Source: CAVZQN01 sp963837395 (GTDB taxonomy: Bacteria; Acidobacteriota; HRBIN11; JAKEFK01). Taken from it: a stretch of DNA of 64,000 bases. The position numbers were made by a program, and so were the translations under genes. The notes under the pieces are model-generated. The model did no database searches. It was not told the origin of the DNA and worked only from the letters and a program-made list of their open reading frames with translations. The DNA is taken from positions 248,001-312,000 of the forward strand of contig CAWINI010000002.1 in NCBI GenBank assembly GCA_963837395.1, in the 5' to 3' direction. Positions within the stretch are counted from its first letter, which is position 1. Each line of letters starts with the position of its first letter. This document shows, one piece after another, positions 49,035 through 59,173 of the stretch.

Positions 49035-50105
49035 ATGGATCAAACAATGCCGTTTGATTTTAATCAATTTCGACACAAAAGATTTGGACGAGGTAATCTC
49101 AAATGGATTGCCATAGGGATACTTGGTTTGATCTTTTTGTTTACTACAATTTTTACAATCGGCCCCGAGGAAGTTGGGGTCATATTACGTTTTGGAAAAT
49201 TTCACAGGTCAGTGGAATCTGGTTTAAATTTCAAATTACCTTTTGGAATTGAAACTGTGTACAAAGTACCTGTCGAAAGGCAGTTGAAATTGGAATTTGG
49301 CTTCCGCACGAATCAACCTGGCGATCGGACGAAATATTCAGCCCGCAGATTTCAAGATGAATCATTGATGTTGACGGGTGATCTGAATGCGGCCGAGGTG
49401 GAATGGATTGTTCAATTCAGAATAGCCGACCCATACAAATTCCTCTTTAAAGTGCGTGATACTCAGCAGACTTTTCGTGACATGAATGAAGCTTTGATGA
49501 GAGAAGTTGTGGGAGATCGTTCTGTGAATGAAGTCCTTACTGTCGGCCGCGTAGAAATTGCCAATACTGTGAGCAAAGAACTGCAAAAACTCGCCGATCA
49601 GTACGATACGGGAATCAAGGTGGACCAGGTTGTGCTGCAGGATGTCAATCCGCCTGATCTTGTTTCGCCTGCGTTTAATGAAGTGAATGAAGCACAGCAA
49701 GAACGTGAAAAACTAATCAATCAGGCGCGTTCTGAATATAACAGAGTCATCCCCAAAGCGCGCGGTGATGCGGCACGTATTATCGAAGAAGCTCGTGGTT
49801 ATGCTATGCGTAGAGTAAATGAAGCTCAAGGCGATGCGGCAAATTTTGAGTCGGTGTTTCAGGAATATTCAAAAGCGCAAGAAGTCACACGCCAGCGAAT
49901 CTATTTGGAAACTATGAACAAAATTTTGCCAAAAGTGGGAAGAAAATTGATTACCGATCAAAATACAACAGGCATTCTTCCGTTGTTTCAACTTACTAAT
50001 TTTGCACAAAGGAGTTTAATTTTTTGTCGAATCCCTGCGTACAGACATCATCATGAATTTCTTTTCGTAGTGCCCGCCATTTGTCAATCGGTCCATCCAA
50101 TTTGA
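49035..50105 (+). CDS. hflK: HflK-type SPFH/prohibitin-domain membrane protein
   Basis: Partner of FtsH in membrane-protein quality control. Membrane helix 26-46 (IAIGILGLIFLFTTIFTIG), then the SPFH domain (EEVGVILRFGKFHRSVESGLNFKLPFGIE) with VEWIVQFRIADPYKFLFKV and VLQDVNPPDLVSPAFNEVNEA. A coiled coil rich in Ala/Glu/Arg reaches about 300. The natural family end is near LPLFQL (about residue 320). The last ~35 residues are antisense to the end of the convergent GH15 gene and probably not native; a stop in another frame at 49,997-49,999 would give a normal end. No hflC follows. Confidence 0.87.
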   Translation: MDQTMPFDFNQFRHKRFGRGNLKWIAIGILGLIFLFTTIFTIGPEEVGVILRFGKFHRSVESGLNFKLPFGIETVYKVPVERQLKLEFGFRTNQPGDRTKYSARRFQDESLMLTGDLNAAEVEWIVQFRIADPYKFLFKVRDTQQTFRDMNEALMREVVGDRSVNEVLTVGRVEIANTVSKELQKLADQYDTGIKVDQVVLQDVNPPDLVSPAFNEVNEAQQEREKLINQARSEYNRVIPKARGDAARIIEEARGYAMRRVNEAQGDAANFESVFQEYSKAQEVTRQRIYLETMNKILPKVGRKLITDQNTTGILPLFQLTNFAQRSLIFCRIPAYRHHHEFLFVVPAICQSVHPI

Positions 50106-50415
50106 AAAGTTCAGCCGATTTGATGATCCGGTCTACCGCGACCCATGCCATTACCTTCGAATGAGTGAAATGACAACGGGGGCCGCGAACCTCCCAGATC
50201 CCTTCATCGGGTTCTTTCCATTTTTCGGCCAGAGTCGAGATCAATTTTTTTTGAAGGTCCCAACCGTCTGTTGAGAATTTTAGACCTGCTCTGCACGATA
50301 AATACATGGTATCCAGAATCTCGCCGTATACGTCCAATTGAAATTGCATGTGTGCTGCATTTCCGATTCGAACAGGCCCCGATGATTCAAAACCGGTAAC
50401 CAATCTGCAATCCAT
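49996..50415 (-). CDS. C-terminal fragment of GH15-type glucoamylase/trehalase (frameshifted)
   Basis: The last ~130 residues of the enzyme: GPVRIGNAAHMQFQLDVYGE, EPDEGIWEVRGPRCHFTHSKVMAW (glycoside hydrolase 15 hallmarks, including the E-x-x-x-W-E-V-R-G region with a catalytic Glu). True coding in this frame begins near 50,397 (GFESSGP). One base appears missing between 50,393 and 50,398 relative to the middle segment. Confidence 0.85.
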   Translation of the reverse strand: MDCRLVTGFESSGPVRIGNAAHMQFQLDVYGEILDTMYLSCRAGLKFSTDGWDLQKKLISTLAEKWKEPDEGIWEVRGPRCHFTHSKVMAWVAVDRIIKSAELFKLDGPIDKWRALRKEIHDDVCTQGFDKKLNSFVQN

Positions 50416-50787
50416 TCAGTAATTCGGCGTTCTCCGGTAACCATACAGAATCTGCATTTGTTCTGGATTTCCAGCGATGGTTCGCATAAGCCATTTTCGC
50501 CATTGGGTCGCTTTTTCAGTAAAACCGGAAATGAGAAGTGCGTACAGACTGAAAGTTGCATCTCGTAACCAACAATAACGGTAATCCCAATTCCGTTCAC
50601 CCCCCAGATGTTCCGGCAAAGAAGTAGTAACTGCTGCAACAATCCCTCCGGTTGGCTGGTAAATCAGTCCACGAATTGTAATCAATGATCGCACCACATC
50701 TTCTTTATAAGCCTTCATACTTACATTGTGAAGCCCAGTGTGTCCAATATTCTTCCGTGCTGGTGAGGGTTTCATCTGGTATTGCAA
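50416..50787 (-). CDS. Middle fragment of GH15-type glucoamylase/trehalase (frameshifted)
   Basis: Real coding runs from about 50,710 (YKEDVVRSLITIRGLIYQPT) through PEHLGGERNWDYRYCWLRDATFSLYALL, the GH15 signature with the substrate-binding RNWDYRYCWLRD. It breaks at GGTAACC (50,436-50,442). Removing one base there continues as YGTGERRITEWIADWLP in the third frame before the last fragment. Confidence 0.85.
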   Translation of the reverse strand: MQYQMKPSPARKNIGHTGLHNVSMKAYKEDVVRSLITIRGLIYQPTGGIVAAVTTSLPEHLGGERNWDYRYCWLRDATFSLYALLISGFTEKATQWRKWLMRTIAGNPEQMQILYGYRRTPNY

Positions 50788-51349
50788 TTTCAGGCAAAGG
50801 AAGATGAGAGCGCTGGTAGCTCAATACAAATGATTTTCGTTCACCTTGTTTGATTTCAAACTCCGCACTCAACATATCATTCTTTCGTTCGATCGGAACA
50901 GGACTTGAGAGATGAACAAGATCGGCTCCAGCAATAGCGAACATTCCTTGATCCGTTTTTTGGATCCAGCTCTCATATGAGCCGTACTCAAATCGGGCCA
51001 GGAGTTCCATTTGCACCTTCACCGATCCTTTTACTCCTTCCACAATTCTGACAATATCAGGATGGTCTGTTCTTGGCGGCATAAAATCAATGAGCCGGAT
51101 TTTGTCTTGTCCCACATCAAATTCAGTTTCCAGAATCAAAGTATTCTTACGATATTTCCGTTTGATTGTTGTAGGAGTATCGGATGGAGAAATTCTCCAA
51201 CGTCCATGTTCTCGAGTACCCAGTAATGCGGCGAAGCAGGCTCCAGAATCAAAGCGTGGAAAGCAAAGCCAATCAATTGAGCCGTCCAGCGAGATCAATG
51301 CCGCTGTCTGGCAATCGCCGATCATTGCATAGTCTTCTATTCGACGCAT
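50705..51349 (-). CDS. N-terminal fragment of GH15-type glucoamylase/trehalase (frameshifted)
   Basis: The frame is open to 51,493, but ATG 51,349 (MRRIEDYAMIGDCQTAALIS) is the family start and has GGGAGG 9 bases upstream. It contains the N-terminal beta-sandwich domain (SLDGSIDWLCFPRFDSGACFAALLG). It ends out of frame at KYEGL; dropping one base near 50,707-50,712 gives KYEG-YKEDVV. Full length would be about 450 residues here, shorter than the usual ~600, as the C-terminal part appears to stop early at 49,996. The enzyme would release glucose from alpha-glucans or trehalose. No signal peptide, so cytoplasmic. Confidence 0.87.
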   Translation of the reverse strand: MRRIEDYAMIGDCQTAALISLDGSIDWLCFPRFDSGACFAALLGTREHGRWRISPSDTPTTIKRKYRKNTLILETEFDVGQDKIRLIDFMPPRTDHPDIVRIVEGVKGSVKVQMELLARFEYGSYESWIQKTDQGMFAIAGADLVHLSSPVPIERKNDMLSAEFEIKQGERKSFVLSYQRSHLPLPEIAIPDETLTSTEEYWTHWASQCKYEGL

Positions 51350-51564
51350 TCTCGAATCCTCCCTTCCATGATAGTCAAGATGAAATCGTTTCACGCCTGG
51401 CAAGCATTGCGAATATTTTTTTCCGCACCTACAATGAAAAAGATTTACACCCTCGTAGCCACTCCATACAGGGAACATTAGCCCTCTCCCCAAAATCTTT
51501 AGATGATTTCAATTCTGATATTATTTGACCAGGAATCTGACTATTTCAAACAAGGATGACGACT

Positions 51565-51771
51565 ATGAGTAAAAAGAAGAAATCACTTTGTGGTTATCCC
51601 GAATGTGGTGGTGAGATAAAAGCTAATTCAGGCGGCTTCGAGATCATTTTCAGATCAATTGAAAGCACTAATCCTCCGCAGCCTGATGTCTTAAAGCAAG
51701 TAAACCTTTACCTTTGTCATGAACATATGTACGAGTTTGCTGCTGTCGTAAGATTATTCGAGAAAAAGTAG
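51565..51771 (+). CDS. Small Cys-containing protein of unknown function
   Basis: 68 residues from ATG 51,565, chosen over 51,556 because AAGGA lies 9 bases upstream. The sequence has C-x-x-x-x-C (LCGYPECGG) near the start and C-H-E-H (LYLCHEHMYEF) near the end, a spacing that could bind one zinc. No family recognised. It lies 35 bases before the sulfite-oxidase-like gene and may share its transcript. Confidence 0.65.
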   Translation: MSKKKKSLCGYPECGGEIKANSGGFEIIFRSIESTNPPQPDVLKQVNLYLCHEHMYEFAAVVRLFEKK

Positions 51772-51806
51772 ATTAAGAATTCTTTAACATAAAATACCAA
51801 AGTCAG

Positions 51807-52466
51807 ATGATCGAAGACATTGGAAGTGCGAAAAGAGTTGTAAGCACAACAGTCACACGAAACGACAGGCTGCCTCCCAGACAGGTTATAACTAAAAAGT
51901 TTCCCGTATATGACGTAGCGCCTCGACCAGCGTTTAACCAGGAAACGTGGCGATTTAGAATATTTGGCGAAGTTGAGAAAGATACAACGCTTAACTGGAA
52001 TGATTTTCTCGCTCTTCCTAAGGTTGAGGTTTTCGCGGATTTTCATTGTGTTACGCGCTGGTCAAAGGAAAATATGCGCTGGGAAGGAGTGAGTACAGAA
52101 ACGATTTATCAGCTTGTAAAACCAAATCCAGAAGCGCAATTTTTGATGATTCATTCTATGGAAGGCTATACTACAAACGTTCCACTCGAATTTTTTCTTA
52201 AAGAAGATTCCCTTTTTGCCTACAATCTGAATGGAAAACCACTTGAGCCCGAACATGGGTTTCCACTGAGGCTTGTTATACCCCTACTTTATGCCTGGAA
52301 GAGTGCTAAGTACGTGAACGGCATGGAGTTTATGTTAGAAGACAAACCTGGATTCTGGGAAGTCCGTGGATATCACATGAAAGGCGATCCGTGGAAAGAG
52401 GAAAGATTTTTTGAAGAAGATGCGAAGCTTCCTGAAATCAGAAAAAGGGGTAAGGCGAAATACTGA
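51807..52466 (+). CDS. Sulfite-oxidase-like molybdopterin oxidoreductase (YuiH type)
   Basis: 219 residues, a single Oxidored_molyb domain without signal peptide. The Mo-binding cysteine is Cys81 in DFHCVTRWS. Other typical stretches are LMIHSMEGYTTNVPLE and HGFPLRLVIP-YAWKSAKYV. The family reduces or oxidises small sulfur/nitrogen compounds or repairs oxidised methionine; the exact substrate is unknown. Confidence 0.88.
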   Translation: MIEDIGSAKRVVSTTVTRNDRLPPRQVITKKFPVYDVAPRPAFNQETWRFRIFGEVEKDTTLNWNDFLALPKVEVFADFHCVTRWSKENMRWEGVSTETIYQLVKPNPEAQFLMIHSMEGYTTNVPLEFFLKEDSLFAYNLNGKPLEPEHGFPLRLVIPLLYAWKSAKYVNGMEFMLEDKPGFWEVRGYHMKGDPWKEERFFEEDAKLPEIRKRGKAKY

Positions 52467-52558
52467 GAGCTATCATTTTGAAATACGTCCGAGTTTGATA
52501 AGCAACAGTACCTTTACATTGATCAAAGCAATTTCAATGACAAGTTGAATTCGCTGGT

Positions 52559-52707
52559 ATGGCTGTTGTATGGTCAACTGGCAATAATGTTGTAGGTCGT
52601 GAATCCCGGTTTACGTTATTTTAGATATTGAATATCCGCGTTTTGGATTGATCCGCATTGATGCTGTTGACCATGTGCTTGAAGATCTACTACAAAGCAT
52701 TCGCTGA
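52559..52707 (+). pseudogene. Remnant of a membrane-protein gene (C-terminal end)
   Basis: Read by hand, 52,618-52,707 encodes ILDIEYPRFGLIRIDAVDHV followed by LEDLLQSIR and TGA. I recall this ending from bestrophin-like/DUF4239-type membrane proteins. The coding part upstream is in another frame and short, and no start or membrane segments remain. It is probably a 3' scrap of a decayed gene in the 440-base gap between the sulfite-oxidase-like and Ppx genes. Confidence 0.4.
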
Positions 52708-52842
52708 AAATCCTGAATTTCGCCCTGGTTGGACAGAATTTACAGGAACTAAACACACCTAACATTCTGACGAAATCCATCGCGTCTATACTTTTCTTTG
52801 GCAAGCATTTCTAAGCCCACAATGAACTGTCCCTGTTTGAAG

Positions 52843-52880
52843 CAAGCGTGGCTTATCCCCCCGGCCACGCTTGTTTTTTT
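52843..52880 (+). terminator. Rho-independent terminator
   Basis: Perfect 10-bp stem CAAGCGTGGC (52,843-52,852) / GCCACGCTTG (52,864-52,873), 11-base loop, followed by seven T. It ends plus-strand transcripts from the sulfite-oxidase-like region and shows that the Ppx/GppA gene begins downstream of it. Confidence 0.9.
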
Positions 52881-52907
52881 CTCGCCAATCAGCATACTCT
52901 ATTGGCT

Positions 52908-54518
52908 ATGGAAACAATCAAAAAGCAGGTCACACCGGAAGACGAAAAAGGTATGAAACTTGCCGCAATTGACATCGGCACCAACTCCATTCACATGGTG
53001 GTCGTGCGTGTTCAAGAGCATCGCATTTTTGAAATCATCGATCGTGAAAAAGAGATGGTACAACTTGGCAAAGGAAGTTTAATGCGCGGCAGATTAACCC
53101 AGGATGCAATTGAGCGTGGATTAGCTGCCTTAAAAGCATTTCGTCAAATCGCAGATTCGCATAAGGTGGACCAAATTATTTGTACCGCGACCAGCGCAGT
53201 GCGTGAATCTTCTAACGGCAGAGAATTCGTACGTCTTGTGAAAAAAGAAACCGGAATTGAAATCCGGATTCTTTCTGGAATTGAGGAAGCGCGGATGATC
53301 ATGCTGGCAGTACGTGATGTTATAGATCTAAAAAATCAACGCGCCCTGGTTGTTGATATTGGCGGCGGAAGCATGGAAATGATTGTTGCTGACGCTCGTA
53401 ACATTTTTCTTGCAACCAGTATTAAGTCTGGTGTAATCCGGTTGACCGAACGTTTCATGAAGAGCGATCCACCTGCATCAAAAGATCTGAAGGCATTGAA
53501 AAGATGGCTTGGTAAAAAACTAGATTCGCTGAGCAGGAAAATTCAGGATCTGAATCCGCAAATTGCGATCGGAACTTCCGGAACGATGCTCGCGTTTGGT
53601 GAATTGATTAATCAAAACATCAAAACTAAAAAGTCAAAAGGGCGTGAAATTGTCACCATTGAAGATGTTGAAGAGATGAATGAAATTTTGCAGGAATCAT
53701 CACTTCAGGAGCGGCTGAAGCTTCCGGGAATGGATCCGAAGCGTGGAGATCAAATTGTGGCGGGCGGTGCATTGATTGAAATGATGATGGAAAAATGCCG
53801 AATCAATGAATTACAGCTTTGTGATCGCGCGCTCAGGGAAGGTTTGATTGCCGATTATTTAATCAAATTGAATCCTGCTGTTCCGGCAAAAATTCAAGCG
53901 CGCGAATTACGAAGCCGCAGCGTCATTAATTTAATCCACCGATGGGAAATCGATCGCGGTCATGCCAATCACGCAGCCCAACTCGCTTTGCAACTTTATG
54001 ATGCGCTGGCTGAATATCATAAACATGGACCCCACGTGCGCGAATTGATGGAATATACAGCACTCTTGCATGATATCGGTCGCGTGATTTCATATCCGCG
54101 TCATCAAAGACATGGCTGGTACATTGTGAAGCAATCGAATTTAATCGGTTTTAAGCCGGAAGAAATAGATATGATTGCAGCAGCAATCGCCTATCATCGT
54201 GGAAAAAAGCCAAGAAAAAAAGATTCTTATATGCAAGGGCTCAATCGCAAAGAACGCAGAATTGTAAAGTTGCTGACGGGTATTCTTCGCGTGTCTGATG
54301 GATTGGATCGGCAACACAATCAATCAATCACGCGGATTGAAGCACGACGCGAGGGTCCGAATCATCTTGCAGTCATCATGTATTCCAGCCAGCCGGCAAT
54401 GATTCCATTGAGAGCAGCCGTGGAACGATCAGATTTGCTGCAAAGAATGTTGAAGTTGCGGCAAATTGAGTTCCGTGTTGAATCCGCAACACAAGCAGCG
54501 CAAATGAGCGCTTCGTGA
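52908..54518 (+). CDS. Ppx/GppA family phosphatase with C-terminal HD domain
   Basis: Exopolyphosphatase or pppGpp phosphatase. The frame opens at 52,848, but that part overlaps the intrinsic terminator, so ATG 52,908 (METIKKQ) or ATG 52,953 (MKLAAID) is the start; neither has a strong ribosome binding site. From 52,908 it is 536 residues. Ppx/GppA domain: AAIDIGTNSIHMVVV, then CTATSAVRESSNG, VVDIGGGSMEM and IGTSGTMLAFGEL. HD-like domain: HANHAAQLALQLYD, ALLHDIGR, AYHRGKKPRK. No ppk1 is adjacent, though ppk2 lies in the window. Confidence 0.92.
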   Translation: METIKKQVTPEDEKGMKLAAIDIGTNSIHMVVVRVQEHRIFEIIDREKEMVQLGKGSLMRGRLTQDAIERGLAALKAFRQIADSHKVDQIICTATSAVRESSNGREFVRLVKKETGIEIRILSGIEEARMIMLAVRDVIDLKNQRALVVDIGGGSMEMIVADARNIFLATSIKSGVIRLTERFMKSDPPASKDLKALKRWLGKKLDSLSRKIQDLNPQIAIGTSGTMLAFGELINQNIKTKKSKGREIVTIEDVEEMNEILQESSLQERLKLPGMDPKRGDQIVAGGALIEMMMEKCRINELQLCDRALREGLIADYLIKLNPAVPAKIQARELRSRSVINLIHRWEIDRGHANHAAQLALQLYDALAEYHKHGPHVRELMEYTALLHDIGRVISYPRHQRHGWYIVKQSNLIGFKPEEIDMIAAAIAYHRGKKPRKKDSYMQGLNRKERRIVKLLTGILRVSDGLDRQHNQSITRIEARREGPNHLAVIMYSSQPAMIPLRAAVERSDLLQRMLKLRQIEFRVESATQAAQMSAS

Positions 54519-54531
54519 TGCGCGAAATTTT

Positions 54532-54560
54532 ACCGCAGAGCACTCAGCGATCTCTGCGGT
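54532..54560. terminator. GCAGAG-type hairpin between convergent genes
   Basis: ACCGCAGAG (54,532-54,540) faces CTCTGCGGT (54,552-54,560), perfect 9-bp arms with an 11-base loop, in the 54-base gap between the Ppx/GppA stop and the phosphatase stop. It may act as a bidirectional terminator. The sequence belongs to the same dispersed family as the elements around 58,875-60,265. Confidence 0.55.
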
Positions 54561-54572
54561 TAAATACGGCAC

Positions 54573-55055
54573 TTACAACTCACGCAAGATCTGTGGCGAT
54601 AGATGAAAGATTAGAGTACCGGATTTGCGCGCAGGACTACCATCAATGCGGCAAATCGCTCCTTTCTTAAATTGAATCTCCAGGGAAGAAGACCCTTCTA
54701 ATAAGAACGAAGCCAGAAGCGAACAATTCGGTTCATGTCCAACTACCATTACACTTTTCGCTTTCTTTAATGATTGCAGCTTGGCACATACTTGATCAGG
54801 ACCGTATCCAGGCGAAAGCTCTTCCATTTCTTCGACCTTATTAACTAGAGCTTTTGCCAGAATTTCAGCAGTCTGTTTTGCTCTTATCAGTGGGCTCGAA
54901 AGAATTTTATCGATTGAAAATTCCAGCTTGGCAAAGCCTGCGGCAGCTTCTTTCATCTTTTGACGCCCTTCTTCAGTCAGAGCTCGGGCAGCATCTCCTG
55001 TTCCCTTTGAAGGTGCATCTTCCGCAATTGCGTGACGAACAATATAAATTTCCAT
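54573..55055 (-). CDS. sixA: SixA-like histidine phosphatase
   Basis: Histidine-phosphatase superfamily, about 160 residues from ATG 55,055 (MEIYIVRHAIAED). The frame extends to 55,151, but the RHG-type motif IVRHA must be near the N-terminus. Catalytic His in VRHA, Arg in SSPLIRAKQTAEIL, His in VVGHEPNCSLL. SixA removes phosphate from phosphohistidine of HPt domains; a sugar or nucleotide phosphate is also possible. It starts 10 bases after the M28 peptidase stop. Confidence 0.88.
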   Translation of the reverse strand: MEIYIVRHAIAEDAPSKGTGDAARALTEEGRQKMKEAAAGFAKLEFSIDKILSSPLIRAKQTAEILAKALVNKVEEMEELSPGYGPDQVCAKLQSLKKAKSVMVVGHEPNCSLLASFLLEGSSSLEIQFKKGAICRIDGSPARKSGTLIFHLSPQILREL

Positions 55056-55065
55056 GATTCCAATC

Positions 55066-56736
55066 TTACATTTGTTTGTCTTTTGGTGGTAGTGGTTTTG
55101 GCAACGGTTTTCGTGGAAGCAAGTCTGATCGATTTGCGGTGTTATATACAATCGAAGCCAGAACCGCCGATGCCTGCATCAGATCTGCAGATTGAGCATG
55201 ATCATAAACATCGATGCTGCTATGATGCGTTCGCGTTCCGTAGTCAACTTCATCTTGGATGAATTGGAATCCAGGAATTCCAACTGCATCAAAAGATAGA
55301 TGATCCGTTCCGTTTGTGTTCCGGATTGTTAGTGTTGTAACTCCTAGATCTTTAAATGGCTTGAACCATTCTTCAAAAATTGGACGCATCATATCATTGC
55401 CTTGCAAATAAACTCCGCGAATTTTTCCAGTACCATTATCAATGTTGAAATAGCCGGATATTTTCGAATGATCGGGCATCAATTTCATTGTCACAGGCTC
55501 GGCAAAATGTTTTTTCACATAACCACGGGATCCATACAACGCTTGTTCTTCGCCGCTCCAGAGTGCTAAACGCACAGTTCGATCCATTGCCAGATTCAAC
55601 GTTTTTAAAATTCTCAAAGCTTCCATAACAACTGCGCATCCTGCGGCATTATCTGTAGCGCCCGTTCCGGAATGCCATGAATCAAGATGTGCACCCATCA
55701 TCACCACTTCATCTTTTTTCTTTCCACCTGGAACTTCTGCGACAACATTCATTCCTTCTACAGCTTGATCAGGCATCGTTGCTTGAAGTTCAAGCTCCAG
55801 TTCAACCGGAATCTTTTTTTCAATTAATCGGATCATCCGCGTGTATTGTTCAGGCTCCATCGCAAATGATGGTGAACCAAGCGGTGCATCCGAATGCCAT
55901 GAACTTCCTTCTTGCGCATAAAGTGTCCCACCGATACCTCGCCGCGACGCACTCATCACAGCAACCGCTCCTTCCCTTGCTAATAAAGCATTGAATTGAT
56001 CCACACTTTTTTGTTGCTGTTCCCACAAATCTGCATCAATCTCCAAAGGAAGCGATTCTTCAAATTCATCACGTTTCTGTTCATCTTCCGGTAAAGTTAA
56101 TATCGGCCAATGAAGATCCGGCGCAACAAAAGGCGCAGGAGCTTCAGTCATTTCTGCGAGTTGTTCTTCGTTGTATCTTTTGAATGGAGGATTTGTTGCC
56201 GGTTTAACTTCTCGCGGCGGATCAACTAAAATAATTTTCCCGCGCAGCTGCCCTTTATATTTTGATTCATATGCTTTGATCTTATCTAATAATCTAGTAG
56301 GATCACCACGCAACCACTCTTCCCATTTTTGCAGCAATGGCGCATACACTACCTCAGCTTTAACTATGCCGTTTGTGGATGGAGACCAGGCTAAAGGATA
56401 AGTATGGAGTGGAGTATATTCAGGTTTGATCATATTAGAAGTAAGCTTCTGAAATGACCAGCTTCTACCGAATTCTCCCCAACTTTCTAACCGCGAATTT
56501 GAAATTCCCCATCCTTGAATTTGTTTTACAATCCAATCAGCTGCGGTTTGAAAACCTGGCGAACCAGTCAGTCGGGGACCATTCACATCAGTCAAATAAA
56601 AAAGATGATCCATGACTTTCCCGTTCTGAAATGCTTCCTGTTTGATCTTGTGAATCACAGTCAGATCAACTTCATCGGAGGGGATTGCGATAGCTGCTAG
56701 TAATAAAAAGAAAAAACTAATCCAGTATGATTTCAA
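55066..56736 (-). CDS. Exported M28-family zinc aminopeptidase
   Basis: 556 residues with a signal peptide (1-18, ends AIAIPS). PA-domain-like insertion in the middle (FNALLAREGAVAVMSASRRG). M28 catalytic core: MGAHLDSWHSGTGATDNAAG (His and bridging Asp), SGEEQALYGSRGY (Glu-Glu), FNIDNGTGKIRG (Asp) and YGTRTHHSSIDVYD (last His). Processes peptides in the periplasm or outside. The order peptidase then sixA suggests one transcript. Confidence 0.93.
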   Translation of the reverse strand: MKSYWISFFFLLLAAIAIPSDEVDLTVIHKIKQEAFQNGKVMDHLFYLTDVNGPRLTGSPGFQTAADWIVKQIQGWGISNSRLESWGEFGRSWSFQKLTSNMIKPEYTPLHTYPLAWSPSTNGIVKAEVVYAPLLQKWEEWLRGDPTRLLDKIKAYESKYKGQLRGKIILVDPPREVKPATNPPFKRYNEEQLAEMTEAPAPFVAPDLHWPILTLPEDEQKRDEFEESLPLEIDADLWEQQQKSVDQFNALLAREGAVAVMSASRRGIGGTLYAQEGSSWHSDAPLGSPSFAMEPEQYTRMIRLIEKKIPVELELELQATMPDQAVEGMNVVAEVPGGKKKDEVVMMGAHLDSWHSGTGATDNAAGCAVVMEALRILKTLNLAMDRTVRLALWSGEEQALYGSRGYVKKHFAEPVTMKLMPDHSKISGYFNIDNGTGKIRGVYLQGNDMMRPIFEEWFKPFKDLGVTTLTIRNTNGTDHLSFDAVGIPGFQFIQDEVDYGTRTHHSSIDVYDHAQSADLMQASAVLASIVYNTANRSDLLPRKPLPKPLPPKDKQM

Positions 56737-56836
56737 ATTTCAGCTCCTTTGGCAGATGATTGTATATGAGGTTTTGAGTTGTATATGTATGATGTAGGCT
56801 TTCATTTTGTCGACGTAAAACCAAATGAAAAAAAGC

Positions 56837-56864
56837 TTGACATCTTCGAGAAATCTCCTATAAT
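56837..56864 (+). promoter_or_regulatory. 16S rRNA promoter P1 (perfect sigma-70 consensus)
   Basis: TTGACA at 56,837-56,842 and TATAAT at 56,859-56,864, spacer 16 bases, about 320 bases before the 16S gene. An A-rich stretch (GAAAAAAAG) just upstream could serve as an UP element. Confidence 0.85.
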
Positions 56865-56942
56865 CTGTCATGCATCTTAATGCAAGTCGCAAATAGGCCG
56901 TAAAGGTTTTCCCAAAAATCTTTCAAATTTGCGAAGCGCTAG

Positions 56943-56972
56943 TTGACACAATCGAGGTCAATAGCGTACACT
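56943..56972 (+). promoter_or_regulatory. 16S rRNA promoter P2
   Basis: TTGACA at 56,943-56,948 and TACACT at 56,967-56,972, spacer 18 bases, about 210 bases before the 16S gene. A tandem P1-P2 arrangement is common for rRNA genes. Confidence 0.6.
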
Positions 56973-57068
56973 CAAAACTGTCCCCAACCGGATATCGGTT
57001 CGGGAAAGTTGTCTCTGAAAAGGGAATCCAAAAAGTAAAATATTGAAAGCAATATTTCATTTGGAAAA

Positions 57069-57081
57069 TGATCTTTGAAAA
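57069..57081 (+). promoter_or_regulatory. boxA-like antitermination site
   Basis: TGATCTTTGAAAA in the 16S leader, close to the usual rRNA boxA (TGCTCTTTAACA). A hairpin TTCTGTC / GACAGAA follows at 57,138-57,154. Confidence 0.5.
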
Positions 57082-57183
57082 ATGAACAGTGCCAACGATG
57101 AGTGAGGGCACTCAAGAAGTTTCTTGAATTAGCCTGACTTCTGTCGCAAGACAGAAAACAGGATTGATTCTTTAGTTGAAGTT

Positions 57184-58744
<1,561 letters not shown>

Positions 58745-58874
58745 GGGAGAACCGAATTCTTTCATCACTTCGGTGATCAAATGAATTCCAGGTTTGATTC
58801 GTTTCGGCGAATCTAACCCTCGAAAGTTTAAAGACCTTCACAAATCAGAAAGCACTGTTCATTTTTGAGAGATC

Positions 58875-58936
58875 AACCGCAGAGGTCGCTGAGGAAATAA
58901 TTTATTAATCTCTGCGTTCTCCGCGTTCTCTACGGT
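58875..58936. repeat. GCAGAG-family inverted repeat
   Basis: Left arm ACCGCAGAGGTCGCTGAGG and right arm, read inverted, ACCGTAGAGAACGCGGAG: imperfect long hairpin with an A/T loop. The same word family recurs at 54,532, 59,021 and 60,222. Confidence 0.55.
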
Positions 58937-58981
58937 AAAAAAAATTATTCTAGACGTGGCGCAATACCACGGTTTAGAAAG

Positions 58982-59016
58982 AAGGCCAGGGATCATCCTA
59001 ATTCCTGGCCTTTTTT
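58982..59016 (+). terminator. Rho-independent terminator of the 16S transcript
   Basis: Stem AAGGCCAGG (58,982-58,990) / CCTGGCCTT (59,004-59,012), 13-base loop, T-tract to 59,016. It closes the 16S transcript about 240 bases after the mature end, so 23S cannot be on the same operon. Confidence 0.9.
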
Positions 59017-59020
59017 AATT

Positions 59021-59064
59021 ACCGCAAAGACGCAGAGCGATTGATTTAAGAGAACGCGGAGAGC
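59021..59064. repeat. Dispersed repeat unit, copy A
   Basis: A 44-base unit containing AAAGACGCAGAG, GATTGATTTAAGAGAAC and a GCGGAGAG end. Copy B is at 60,222-60,265. A degenerate copy can be traced near 60,160-60,195 (GCAAAGCAATTAATTTAAGA). A shorter related piece is at 59,103-59,126. Confidence 0.55.
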
Positions 59065-59173
59065 CCACCTGGTTCATTAATGCAGTATCCTCAAATAAAT
59101 TATCACCAGAGAAGCAGAGCGATTCATTTTTCAGCGGTTAGATCAGAAATCAATCTCGGGCGTTAACAAAAGT

